Positions 1 through 7,605 of a DNA stretch of 64,000 bases are shown here, piece by piece (positions within the stretch are counted from its first letter, which is position 1; each line of letters opens with the position of its first letter). The DNA lies in NCBI GenBank assembly GCA_019240115.1, contig JAFAYV010000056.1:1-64000 (forward strand). Reading direction: 5' to 3'. The notes beneath the pieces are model-generated. The model made no database searches, was not told the origin of the DNA, and saw only the letters and a list, made by a program, of their open reading frames with translations. The translations under genes were made by a program, and so were the position numbers. The stretch is from Solirubrobacterales bacterium. Lineage in GTDB: Bacteria > Actinomycetota > Thermoleophilia > Solirubrobacterales > Solirubrobacteraceae.

Positions 1-167
1 CCGCGCTGCGTCCCCTCCTGCAGCGCATCAACCTCTACCTGAGGCGCTGGACAGCACGGAAATACAAGCGACTGCGGACCTATAAGCGGTTCGAGCGGTG
101 GCGGGCCGGGCTCCTCGCGCGAGATCCCAGCCTGTTCGCCCACTGGCAATGGATCCGCTGGTCCTAA
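1..167 (+). CDS. Group II intron reverse transcriptase/maturase, C-terminal end (partial)
   Basis: The frame beginning at base 3 is open into the left window edge and ends at TAA 165-167. It encodes about 54 residues rich in Arg, Lys and Trp, including INLYLRRWTARKYKRL and a terminal LFAHWQWIRWS. This matches the maturase (domain X) tail of bacterial group II intron-encoded proteins, which bind intron RNA to assist splicing and retrotransposition. Intron domain V/VI-like RNA follows 15 bases after the stop, as expected for an ORF housed in intron domain IV. The reverse transcriptase domain lies outside the window, so intactness cannot be judged. Confidence 0.85.
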   Translation, partial: ALRPLLQRINLYLRRWTARKYKRLRTYKRFERWRAGLLARDPSLFAHWQWIRWS

Positions 168-181
168 ACGCCTGATCAGAA

Positions 182-253
182 GAGCCCGGTGACGGGAGAC
201 TGTCACGCCGGGATCTGAGGGAGCCCGGGGGTGCAACCCCCCCGGGCCACCCG
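182..253 (+). ncRNA. Group II intron domains V and VI, 3' end of intron
   Basis: Bases 182-216 fold as a domain V-like hairpin. GAGCCCGG pairs with CCGGG-ATCT, and an inner TGAC pairs with GTCA around a GGGAGACT-type loop; the catalytic AGC triad would be A183-C185. Bases 218-250 form a second strong hairpin (GCCCGGGGG paired with CCCCCCGGGC) that fits domain VI, with an unpaired A near 235-236 as candidate branch point. The intron boundary is placed at about 250-254 from family resemblance and is not exact. Confidence 0.7.
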
Positions 254-734
254 ACTCCCAAGTCGTCCCCGGCGCAATCGCTGCGGCGCCACGACTTGCG
301 CTGACGACGATCGAATCTCCAACAACGGCGGACGTTTCGGCGGTGCGGGACGTCTTCGGGGACGTCTTCAGCACGCGAGTGCGTGGAGTGTATGTCTGTC
401 GCTGGATGTCTGTCGCTGGCAGACGGATGACTGGGGAGGCCTGGGTGGCTGCAGCGACGAGCGACGTCCAGGTTTCCACGAGCAGCGGCAGTTCGGAGCG
501 GCCTGGCACCGATCTCAACGCGCGTCAGCTTCATCGAAGCCGGATGCGAGATCAGAGCGCTGGGATCAACGCGCGTCATTCTTCTTCATGCTGAGCTCGC
601 TCTTGACGTGCGCGGTGTGTGCTCAGCCGGGCACGGACGCCCGGCCCGGTCTCCGCGCCCGACCGCCCGCGCTCGCGCCACCGGCCCCTCGCTCCCCTTC
701 GTTGCCCGTTCCGTGATCCGGATCGACTGACCTG
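254..734. other. Gene-free stretch downstream of the intron, with short direct repeats
   Basis: No convincing gene is seen on either strand; long frames here have no recognisable domains. A 13-bp direct repeat, TCAACGCGCGTCA, occurs at about 516-528 and again near 564-577. A 19-bp word, AAGCCGGATGCGAGATCAG (537-555), recurs exactly at 5100-5118 beside a hicA fragment. The stretch is best read as intron target DNA plus remnants of mobile or accessory sequence. Confidence 0.5.
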
Positions 735-935
735 ATGCCGAAGAAGTACCGCGAGGTCCGGGCCGCGCTCGAGGCCGCCGGCTGGTAGGTCGTCCGCCAG
801 CGCGGCTCGCACGAGGTCTGGGCGCATCCCGACCATGACGCGCGCGTCGTCGTCGCCGGCAAGAACAGCGACACGGTCCCGGTCGGCACCCTGGGTAGCA
901 TCCGCAAGGCAGGCGGTCTGGAGCACCTTCGATGA
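735..935 (+). pseudogene. hicA: HicA-type mRNA interferase toxin with in-frame amber codon
   Basis: The frame from ATG 735 reads MPKKYREVRAALEAAGW, then TAG at 786-788, then continues in the same frame with VVRQRGSHEVWAHPD and on to DTVPVGTLGSIRKAGGLEHLR before TGA 933-935. The GSH(E/R)xxxHP pattern carrying the catalytic His, and the VPVG...L..I tail, are HicA hallmarks; HicA is a small double-stranded-RNA-binding-fold toxin that cleaves mRNA. The length (66 codons) is normal. Only the amber codon breaks it, so the toxin is probably inactive unless TAG is read through or is a sequence error. The TGA overlaps the hicB start (ATGA). Confidence 0.75.
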
Positions 936-1144
936 GCGAGTACGTCGTGATCTACGAGCAGGCCGAGGACGGTGCCTGGGGTGCCTACATCCCTGACCTG
1001 CCCGGCGTCGTCGCTCTCGGCGCCACTCGTCAAGAGGCCGCCGATCGCATCCACGAGGCGTTCGAGGCCTACACCGAGGATCTGCACGATCGATCGCAGT
1101 CGCTCCCGGCGCCGCGGCACGCCGCCGAGGTCATCTCGGCCTAA
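932..1144 (+). CDS. hicB: HicB-family antitoxin
   Basis: This 70-residue protein starts MSEYVVIYEQAEDGAWGAY and contains PDLPGVVALGATRQEA, the partial RNase H-like HicB fold that neutralises HicA. Family members bind the toxin and often repress their own operon through a C-terminal DNA-binding domain. Here the protein ends soon after the core, so it is the short HicB-like form without an obvious HTH or RHH tail. The start overlaps the toxin stop by 4 bases. The intact antitoxin next to an interrupted toxin suggests a decaying module. Confidence 0.85.
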   Translation: MSEYVVIYEQAEDGAWGAYIPDLPGVVALGATRQEAADRIHEAFEAYTEDLHDRSQSLPAPRHAAEVISA

Positions 1145-1760
1145 CTACTTGCGGCTTGCGCTGCGGTCCTCGCAGACGTAGCCGAGGAGCCGTCGGCGAA
1201 CGCCAGGCGGCACCGGCTCAAGCTGGCTCGGGATCCTTCGGCGCGCTCACGGGCCGGTTGCCGTCAGTTCTCGCAAGTCTCGATTGCGGAGACCATCCGA
1301 CGAAGCGCAGGTCCGTTACGCGCTCGTCCCGTAGCGTCAGGCGAGCGCGCCGTCGCCGAAGCACTCGTGAGTGGCGCTCCAGGTCGAAGGCGAAAGCGAT
1401 CGCGCCCTTGCGTCCTCGGAGGCTCCGCACGAGATGCGGAATCAGACATCTAGCTTAGCTAGGTGGGCCGGGCGGCAGCCTCGGCCCTGATCGCTCTCAC
1501 GCGATAGCAAGCGCGGCATCCAGCGCCGGCGACGGTCAAGGCCGTCCGTGCATAAGCACTCGGGGCAACGGTCGCCGATCCCGCCGTCCCTCTTTCCGCG
1601 CGTCGGAGGGTCCGTGCCTCAAACAGAGCACAGACGCGCTCTCGAATTTTGCGGGGCACTGGTGAGGCGCGCCCCGCTTTCATCAAATCGCGCTACTCCA
1701 TGTCGGCGGTTTCGACGACGCTCGCAGCGCGCTGAGCGCGACTGGCGCCGAGAGTCGCTG
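1145..1760. other. Gene-poor stretch with a dispersed repeat
   Basis: No gene is assigned. A minus-strand frame at 1218-1430 (70 codons, with LTLRDERVTDLRFVGW in its middle) has a plausible composition but no recognisable family and no good ribosome-binding site. Bases 1421-1534 are copy 1 of a repeat shared with 9077-9185. The rest carries nothing I recognise. Confidence 0.4.
1421..1534 (+). repeat. Dispersed ~110-bp repeat, copy 1
   Basis: The block resembles 9077-9185 over its whole length, with the last 36 bases (1499-1534) identical to 9150-9185. In copy 2 the plus strand reads openly as ANRAAASALIARDAIASAAS, similar in style to the small helical (HEPN-like) proteins common in actinobacteria that carry a Leu/Ile-Ala-x-x-Asp-Ala-Ile core. 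In copy 1 the same reading is interrupted by stops (TAG, TAA) and a shift. Both copies may be remnants of one small-protein family; that assignment is inference. Confidence 0.6.
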
Positions 1761-2240
1761 TTACACGAGGAGGCCGTCGATTTGGCCGACGGCCTGTTGC
1801 AAGCCGTCGACCGTGCCCAGGTCCACCATCCTCTCCATGTCTTCGCGCGATTCGAACCGCGAGCGCATCTCCATCCGTGTGCCGCCGTCGCGCTCGGTAA
1901 GCAGCACGCTGACCGTGAAGATCGGCATGTGCGCGACCGGCGTCCCGTCCGGGTCGGCGTAGGCGTTGATGAATTCAAGCGACGTCGGTGGAACGACGGC
2001 GTTGATACGCCAGGCGCCCCGCATGGGACCCTCCGGGCCGGTCATGTAGTAGGTGGCCTCGCCGCCCGCGGTGAGGTCGTATGTCTCGAAGGTCGCGGGA
2101 TGGGTCGGCGGGCCCCACCAGCGTTCGAGTTTGCGTGGATCCGACCAAAGGTCCCACACCCGTTCGATCGAAGCGTCAAAGTCGGCGATCAGGGTGATGG
2201 TCAGGTTGTCGTAGTCGGCGTCGACGCTGGTGACGCTCAT
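1761..2240 (-). CDS. SRPBCC/AHSA1-domain protein
   Basis: This 159-residue protein opens with a beta-strand and FDASIERVWDLWSDPRKLERWWGPP, the signature of the AHSA1 (activator of Hsp90 ATPase homologue) branch of the START-like SRPBCC fold, a hydrophobic ligand-binding barrel. The tail (REDMERMVDLGTVDGLQQAV) is the typical C-terminal helix. It overlaps the upstream ArsR-type regulator by ATGA, so the two are co-translated. ArsR-AHSA1 pairs are common in soil actinobacteria; the ligand is unknown. Confidence 0.9.
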   Translation of the reverse strand: MSVTSVDADYDNLTITLIADFDASIERVWDLWSDPRKLERWWGPPTHPATFETYDLTAGGEATYYMTGPEGPMRGAWRINAVVPPTSLEFINAYADPDGTPVAHMPIFTVSVLLTERDGGTRMEMRSRFESREDMERMVDLGTVDGLQQAVGQIDGLLV

Positions 2241-2611
2241 CCCGTTCCCCTAATCGTTGAGGTCTTCCGTTCGGGCTCAGTGCCCGCGGCGAGCAGGGCG
2301 GACATTCGGTCGACGCGCCCGCGCCAGGTGCTCTCGAGGTCGTCGAGAGCCAGCCGCGCGCGGCCGACAGCGCCGACATCGGTGCGCACGAGCTGCTCGC
2401 GCCCGCGGGACTCCTTGGTGACCAGGCCGGCCCGCTCGAGCACGGCCACATGCTTCTGCACGGCCGCGAAGCTCATCGGATAAGCCCGCGCGAGGCGCGA
2501 CACCGAAGGCTCGTCGGCGGCGCAGCGGCGAAGGATGTCGCGACGGGTCGGATCGGCGAGGGCGTGGAACAGCCCGTCAACCGCATCCTCAGTTAGCTCA
2601 CCTACAACCAT
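2237..2611 (-). CDS. ArsR-family winged-helix repressor
   Basis: Started at ATG 2611 the protein is 124 residues. It carries LFHALADPTRRDILRRC and a winged HTH with MSFAAVQKHVAVLERAGLV as recognition region. The longer frame back to 2701 adds a Pro/Gly-rich stretch unlike the family, and the 2611 start matches family length. No Cys metal-sensing motif is visible in helix alpha-3, so it belongs to the metal-independent PadR/ArsR type often paired with AHSA1. Two palindromes (2601-2622 and 2636-2657) cover its start and the upstream region, implying autorepression and possible control of the divergent DHFR-like gene. Confidence 0.88.
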   Translation of the reverse strand: MVVGELTEDAVDGLFHALADPTRRDILRRCAADEPSVSRLARAYPMSFAAVQKHVAVLERAGLVTKESRGREQLVRTDVGAVGRARLALDDLESTWRGRVDRMSALLAAGTEPERKTSTIRGTG

Positions 2612-2622
2612 TTGGTGGTAGG
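2601..2622. promoter_or_regulatory. Candidate ArsR operator, proximal copy
   Basis: A 22-bp inverted repeat, CCTACAACCA-TT-TGGTGGTAGG, with one mismatch between the arms. It overlaps the start codon of the ArsR gene (ATG complement 2609-2611), so binding would also block a leaderless or short-leader transcript. Confidence 0.75.
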
Positions 2623-2635
2623 TTAGCGGCGAAAA

Positions 2636-2657
2636 CCTACAACCACCTGGTGGTAGG
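2636..2657. promoter_or_regulatory. Candidate ArsR operator, distal copy
   Basis: A second 22-bp inverted repeat, CCTACAACCA-CC-TGGTGGTAGG, with the same arms as the proximal copy and a different centre. The two start 35 bp apart. It lies between the divergent ArsR (minus) and DHFR-like (plus, start 2719) genes, and so could control both. Confidence 0.75.
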
Positions 2658-2718
2658 AAGGCCGGTCCAGTCGGTGCCGCCATGACCAGACAGACCACCA
2701 CGAGAGAAAGAACGACCC

Positions 2719-3324
2719 ATGAAACTGACGATCAACATGCAGGTCTCAGTCGACGGAGTAGCCCAGGGGAACGGCGGGCCGGAGGAGGAGGACCTCCGCC
2801 GCGGGTTCAGGCGTGGCGGGTGGGCCAGGCCGCTATTTGATAGCGAGGCCATGACGTTCGTCAACGAGTTCTACGATCGCGCCGACGCGTTCCTGTTCGG
2901 CCGGCGGACGTACGAGTTGTTCGCCGACTACTGGGGCGCGATGAAGAACCCGGACAGCCCCATTACAGATGCTTTGAACACCAAGCCCAAGTACGTGGCA
3001 TCGAACACGCTCACAGAAGGGCGCTGGGCAGAGACGACCGTCATCTCCGGTGACGTCGCCGCGGCCATCGGTGAGCTCAAGGCCAAAAAGGAGGGTGAGT
3101 TGCAGGTGCACGGCAGCGTCTCCTTCGCCCGGTGGCTGATCGAGAACAACCTCGCTGACGAGATCGCCCTATTGGTCTGCCCCGTGGTCGTTGGCGAGGG
3201 CACGCGGCTGTTCCCCGACACCGGCCCCGACATCGCGCTTGACCTCGTCGACTCCCGAGCGTTCCCGAAGGGCATAACGCTCCAGGTCTACCGTCCGGCG
3301 GGATGCCCGCGGTATGCGACGTGA
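2719..3324 (+). CDS. Dihydrofolate reductase-like (RibD C-terminal domain) protein
   Basis: This 201-residue protein starts MKLTINMQVSVDGVAQGNGG and has FLFGRRTYELFADYW and LQVHGSVSFARWLIEN, then LLVCPVVVGEGTRLF. These are the NADPH-binding strand-helix elements of the DHFR/RibD-C superfamily. Most such stand-alone actinobacterial proteins are uncharacterised reductases rather than true folate enzymes. An AGAGAAAG purine stretch about 8-15 bases upstream can serve as ribosome-binding site. The divergent ArsR operators lie within 60-120 bp upstream, suggesting co-regulation with the ArsR-AHSA1 pair. Confidence 0.9.
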   Translation: MKLTINMQVSVDGVAQGNGGPEEEDLRRGFRRGGWARPLFDSEAMTFVNEFYDRADAFLFGRRTYELFADYWGAMKNPDSPITDALNTKPKYVASNTLTEGRWAETTVISGDVAAAIGELKAKKEGELQVHGSVSFARWLIENNLADEIALLVCPVVVGEGTRLFPDTGPDIALDLVDSRAFPKGITLQVYRPAGCPRYAT

Positions 3325-3409
3325 CGCGCGCGACACAGGTGCCCCCAGTCAGTGCTGGTGGATCACGCGTGCGTGAGACGACAGTGGTGATGATGCGGGG
3401 AGCACAGCG

Positions 3410-4483
3410 ATAAACGGCGAGTCGCTGTGGCCGCGACTCGCGGGGCTGCCGCTCGTCATCGCGGCCTGCGAGTACGAGCGCCTGCACGCGGTCCTCGCCC
3501 ACGAGTTCGAGCGGATCACAACGCACTTGCGGCTCGTCGGTGCTGGCGTTGACGGCCTGGGTGAGGACGTCTCGGTGTTCCGGGAGGACGGCACCGCGCT
3601 GCATGAGACCCGACCGGCGCTGCCACTCGAGGGAGAATGGACGCTGGCCGGCTTCTGTGAGCATCTCGCGACGCTCGAGCTCTGGCGGCAGCCGCCGGAG
3701 TACGAGGGGGCGCTGCGCTTCCGCCAGTGGGCGTTCGAGTCCGCGGCGCTCGACCTCGCGCTCCGCCAGGCCGGCCGTGCCCTGCATGACGTGCTCGGGC
3801 TGGAGCCGCGGCCGGTGCGGTTCGTCAACTCGCTCGGCCTGGGAAAGGAGCCCTCGATCGAGCCGGTGCACCGGCGGCTGACTCGCTCACCCGGTGTGCG
3901 CTTCAAGCTCGACGCGGAGGCGAGCTGGCCACCCGAGCTGGTCGAGGAGGTCGCGGCGACCGGCGCGGTCGACACGATCGACTTCAAGGGCCAGTACGGC
4001 TTCGAGGTCAAGGATCCGGACGCGCTAGGTGCGCTTTACGACCACGTGCTCGCCGCGTTCCCGGAGGCCTATCTGGAGGACCCGCACGACCGGCCCGAGA
4101 TCGCGCAGCGCCTTGGCGACCACCTCGCGCGCGTGTCCTACGACGCGCCGATCCGAAGCTCCGGCGCCATCGGCGCGACGCCCCTGGCCGCCCGCGTGGT
4201 CAACGTCAAGCCGTCGCGCATCGGCAGCCTGCGCGAGCTGCTTGAGGTCTACGCTCGCTGTGGATGCGAGCAGCGGCCGATGTACGGGGGTGGGATGGGC
4301 GAGCTGGGCGTCGGCCGCGGGCAAATCGAGCTCCTCGCAGCACTGTTCCACGCCAATGCGCCCAACGACGTCGCGCCGAGTGCCTACAACGAGGACGACC
4401 CACAGGGCGAGCTGCCCGCCAGCCCGCTAGCACCGCGCCCCGACGTCACCGGCTTTCGCTGGGCGACGGAGACACACGCGTGA
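3410..4483 (+). CDS. Enolase-superfamily protein; apparent ATA in place of a standard start codon
   Basis: From TTG 3527 the readable protein has 318 residues, but the same frame continues upstream without a stop and with family-like sequence (GESLWPRLAGLPLVIAACEY). The only position that fits the expected N terminus is ATA 3410-3412, with GGGGAG 7 bases upstream (3397-3402); the in-frame stop is near 3373. The body has the enolase/muconate cycloisomerase barrel pattern: FKLDAEASW, DTIDFKGQYG, YLEDPHDRPE, RVVNVKPSRIGS and a glycine-rich MYGGGMGELGVGRGQIE. Ligands at barrel strand ends (D, E, D, K) suggest a Mg-dependent member, but the substrate is unknown. Either ATA is used weakly, TTG 3527 yields a truncated protein, or the gene is newly inactivated. 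Confidence 0.75.
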   Translation: MNGESLWPRLAGLPLVIAACEYERLHAVLAHEFERITTHLRLVGAGVDGLGEDVSVFREDGTALHETRPALPLEGEWTLAGFCEHLATLELWRQPPEYEGALRFRQWAFESAALDLALRQAGRALHDVLGLEPRPVRFVNSLGLGKEPSIEPVHRRLTRSPGVRFKLDAEASWPPELVEEVAATGAVDTIDFKGQYGFEVKDPDALGALYDHVLAAFPEAYLEDPHDRPEIAQRLGDHLARVSYDAPIRSSGAIGATPLAARVVNVKPSRIGSLRELLEVYARCGCEQRPMYGGGMGELGVGRGQIELLAALFHANAPNDVAPSAYNEDDPQGELPASPLAPRPDVTGFRWATETHA

Positions 4484-4489
4484 ACGCCC

Positions 4490-5098
4490 CGCAACGTGCT
4501 CCGACCCGGCCGCTGCCCGCGTTCGGCGACCGCCCGCTCAAGGCGATCACGCCGAAGGACATCGAGCAGTGCGCCGCTCGCTCGTCGGCCTCTCGAACCG
4601 GTCGAAGAACAAGCTCCTGATTTAGCTGCACGGCATCTTCCGCCGGGCACAGACGGTGTGGGGCGTCGGCGCCAACCCGCTCGCGCGCGTCGAGAAGCAC
4701 CGATGCGCTCCAGCGGCGACATCCAGGTCTTCTCGCCCGAGGAGGTCCGGGCGCTCGTCCGGACCGCCGCGCTGGAGCTTGACGGCGCGATCTTCCTGAC
4801 CGCGGCGTTCACCGGCCTGCGCCTCGGCGAGCTGCTGGCGCTGCACTGGCGCGACGTCGACTTCGCCGGCGCGACGATCCGCGTGCGGGGCTCGTGGTCC
4901 GGCGGCGTTCTGACCACCCCGAGGTCCGGCAAGGTCCGCCGTGCTACTGGCGACCGCGCTTGCCCAGCTCGGCCGCCGCGAGCATTGGACCGGCGGCGAC
5001 GACCTGGTCTTCGCCTCGGAGACCGGTTCGTACCTGGACGGTTTGGCACTGCGCCGCCGCTACAAGCCCGCCCTCGCTGCCGCCGGCCCAACTCCATC
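4490..5098 (+). pseudogene. Tyrosine recombinase (phage/ICE-type integrase), decayed
   Basis: Integrase pieces follow one another in the right order but in different frames. FGDRPLKAITPKDIEQ (N-terminal DNA-binding part) comes first, then GIFRRAQTVWGVGANPLARVEKH after a TAG/frame break. Next is IFLTAAFTGLRLGELLALHW, with the box I catalytic Arg, then WRDVDFAGATIRVRGSWSGG. A last piece, LVFASETGSYLDGLALRRRY, lies beyond a frameshift near 4940. The C-terminal HxxR/Tyr boxes are absent; the sequence instead runs into a hicA fragment at 5119. It is a relic of the element that probably brought in this region. Confidence 0.75.
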
Positions 5099-5118
5099 AA
5101 AGCCGGATGCGAGATCAG

Positions 5119-5148
5119 GACACCGTCCCGGTCGGCACCCTGGGTAGC
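5119..5148 (+). repeat. Orphan hicA fragment fused to integrase relic
   Basis: Thirty bases encode DTVPVGTLGS and match hicA at 870-899 with one difference. They begin exactly where the 19-bp word AAGCCGGATGCGAGATCAG (5100-5118, also at 537-555) ends. The remaining bases up to 5345 hold no recognisable gene. Confidence 0.75.
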
Positions 5149-5345
5149 GATCGGAACCCGCCGGCGAGCCGGCCGGGCTCCGCGCCGGGGACTCCGACCA
5201 CGTCCGCGATGCCGCTCGCCTGGTCGCACGCCCAGTTCATCCGACTGGCGGCCTCGGTCGCCGCCGGGCATCCCGTCGAACAACCCCCCGTGGTCGCCTG
5301 CCGGTTACGCCCGCACCCGCTGTCCCTGACCCCGAGACCGAGTCG

Positions 5346-6626
5346 CTAACGCCGCTCGCCGAAGGCGATGATCAGCTCCTCCGGCCCCCGGTTACCCGCG
5401 TTTCGGTACCAGCGGACCTGTGCCTCTTCGGCCACGCTGATGTTCGTGCCGACGCGCTTGAAGAGCGTGTCAAGCGCGATCAGCGACACCTCGATCGCCA
5501 GTCTCGCGCCCAAACAGCCGTGCGGGCCATGGCCAAAACTGAGCACGCCACGTGGGTTGCGCGAGGCGTCGAAGCGGTCGGGGTCCGGAAAGCGTTCGGG
5601 GTCCCGGTTGGCGGCCGCAATCGACAACTGGACGATGTCGCCGGGACGGATCCTCTGTCCGCGGAGCTCGATCGGCTCCACGGCAATTCGCGGGATCAAC
5701 GTGATCGGAGGCTCCACACGCAGCGACTCCTCGACGACGCTTCGCAGCAGCCTGGGCTCCTCGCGCAGGCGCTGGAACTCGCGGGGATGCCCTATCAACA
5801 GCCAGACCACGTTGCCGATGACATTTCGGACGGCGACATGCCCGGCAATTAACAAGAGCAGCGTGTTTCCCAGGATTTCGTCATCGCTGATCTCACCGGC
5901 GCGGACCGCGGCCGCCATCAGGCCAAGGAAGTCGTCGTCCTCAAACGCTGCGTGGTGCCGGGCCATCAGAAGCTCGCGCGTATACGCGGTCATCTCGATC
6001 GCGCTGCGGACCATGCGCCTGGTGGTGTCCTCGGTGATCGGGATCACGTTGAAGAAATCGACGAAGTCGACCGACCACTGCACGACGCGGTCGCGGTCCT
6101 CGGGCCGGATGCCCATGAAGTCGGACAGCACATACGCAGGCAACAGGAATGCGAACTTCGACGCGACATCGATCCGATCTTCATGGATGTGTCGGTCGAG
6201 CAGAGCCTGGGCCGCCCGCTCGATCGGCGCTCGCATTGCTTCGATTGCCGTGGTGTTGAAACCTCTGTGCAGCACGCTGCGAAGCTGTGCGTGGGTGGCC
6301 CCGTCCGTCATCAGCAGCCACTTCTCAAGGTACGGGACCAGGCTACGAAGCTCGTCGCGCACGGATGGCGGCGCCGCGTCCACGAAGCCCGCCATCCTGT
6401 TGGCGCTCAGGCGTCGATCAGCGAACAGCCCGCGCACGTCGTCGTACCGAAACACGAACCACTGCCGAATCGGCTCGTGCCAATGCACGGGACGGTGCTC
6501 ACGAAGCCACGCCAGGTCGGCGAATGGATCGTCGAGCTTCGCCGGGCTGTCGAGAAAGAAATCCGCGAGCGGATCGCTGGCGGTGGAGGAATCTGCGGTG
6601 CTCACGATGGAGTTTCGTCGTGTCAC
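5346..6626 (-). CDS. Cytochrome P450
   Basis: This 426-residue bacterial P450 has the heme loop FGHGPHGCLGARLA with Cys371 as thiolate ligand, the K-helix EESLR (E300, R303), and RDPERFPDPDRFD in the meander. The I-helix reads LLLLIAGHVAVRNVIGN (A261-R267). The usual acid/alcohol pair (E/D-T, as in AGHETT) that delivers protons to bound oxygen is replaced by Val264-Ala265. It is a soluble class I-type enzyme needing external ferredoxin and reductase; none is encoded nearby. GTG 6626 is used as start, and GTG 6605 is an alternative. The substrate is unknown. Flanking genes are relics, so it looks acquired. Confidence 0.93.
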   Translation of the reverse strand: MTRRNSIVSTADSSTASDPLADFFLDSPAKLDDPFADLAWLREHRPVHWHEPIRQWFVFRYDDVRGLFADRRLSANRMAGFVDAAPPSVRDELRSLVPYLEKWLLMTDGATHAQLRSVLHRGFNTTAIEAMRAPIERAAQALLDRHIHEDRIDVASKFAFLLPAYVLSDFMGIRPEDRDRVVQWSVDFVDFFNVIPITEDTTRRMVRSAIEMTAYTRELLMARHHAAFEDDDFLGLMAAAVRAGEISDDEILGNTLLLLIAGHVAVRNVIGNVVWLLIGHPREFQRLREEPRLLRSVVEESLRVEPPITLIPRIAVEPIELRGQRIRPGDIVQLSIAAANRDPERFPDPDRFDASRNPRGVLSFGHGPHGCLGARLAIEVSLIALDTLFKRVGTNISVAEEAQVRWYRNAGNRGPEELIIAFGERR

Positions 6627-6654
6627 GACGTGGGAGTATGCAGCACCATCGCCA

Positions 6655-7500
6655 GGCGATCATTGGCCGTCGGGCGGGCGGCACCGCTGGTGGCGCTCCG
6701 GGTCCTGCAGGGCGCGGGGGCGGCGGTCATCTTCCCGGTCGGGATAGCCGCGATCAGCAACCCGTATCCGGATACAAAGCGGGCCCGTGCCCTCGGCCTG
6801 GTATTCGCGATCGCGAACCTCGGTACCGTTCTCGGCCCGTTCGTCGGCGGAAGTCCGGCCGGCGGCCCTGGCCGGCGGTGGATCTTCTCGCTGCTGACCC
6901 CGGTATGTGCGGGTGCGCTCGTGGTAGCGACTGCGACGATGAGCGACTCGCAAGAACCGCATGCCGCGCGCCGCCCGGACTCATCGGCACTGGACTGATC
7001 GGCGGCTGCGTCGCTGCTGTGAGCATCCTGGCCGATCAGGGCGGAACCTGGGGCTGGCGCACCGACGATAGCGTGTCCGTATGTTCTTGGGCCCGCGGTC
7101 GGCGCGATGTCCAACGTCGCCTACGCGGGGACCGTCTTCGCGGCAAGCCTGCATCCGCGGCGGGTCAGCGGGCTTGCGCCGCTGTCTGCAGGGCTCTACT
7201 TCATCGCCCCGTCGCTGTGGGTGGCAGTGTCCGAGCCGCTCGGTGCGCGGCTCGGGCGGCACGTTCATCCCAGCACCTGGTCAGCGTGGAGCGGGCCGGC
7301 GAGGCTCGGGCGTGGTGCTGACGATCGTCGTGACCATCGGCGGGATCGGCGTGCCGCCGTTGGCAGCGCGATCGGCGTCCTCCAGCGATCGGGGACGCAG
7401 CGTACGCGATACACAGCACTCTCCGCCGCGTCGCGGCCCCGATCATCACCGCGGCCGTGTGATGGCGATTCGGCATGCTGGTACGTCGGGGGCTGATGGC
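6655..7500 (+). pseudogene. MFS (DHA2-type) drug/multidrug transporter, frameshifted remnant
   Basis: Transporter pieces occur in order but in several frames. VALRVLQGAGAAVIFPVGIA and VFAIANLGTVLGPFVGG (motif around TM4-5) come first, then GLIGGCVAAVSILADQGGTW, then MSNVAYAGTVFAASLHPRR with LSAGLYFIAPSLWVAVSEPL, and near the end VVLTIVVTIGGIGVPPLAA. The N-terminal helices 1-3 are missing. Frame breaks occur near 6995, 7080 and 7290. The gene cannot give a functional 14-TM pump. It lies divergent to the P450 gene. Confidence 0.75.
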
Positions 7501-7605
7501 GCCGCTGTCGATGAATGAGCCGTGGCCGCCGGTCGCCTCGACGTGAGCTAACCGACGAGTGGACCCCCGGGCCGCCGCGCGGGTTCCAAACGTTAGGCTG
7601 GCCGG

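Noticed and set aside
28-579. Protein-coding gene antisense to the intron end
   Set aside because: A 183-codon open frame, but it spans the domain V/VI hairpins and maturase codons, with no recognisable sequence; typical of GC-rich shadow frames.
735-935. Amber codons at 786 and 63722 as evidence of stop-codon recoding
   Set aside because: Only two cases, both in small loci with other signs of decay. Large genes end normally at TAG, TGA and TAA, and no suppressor tRNA is seen in the window.
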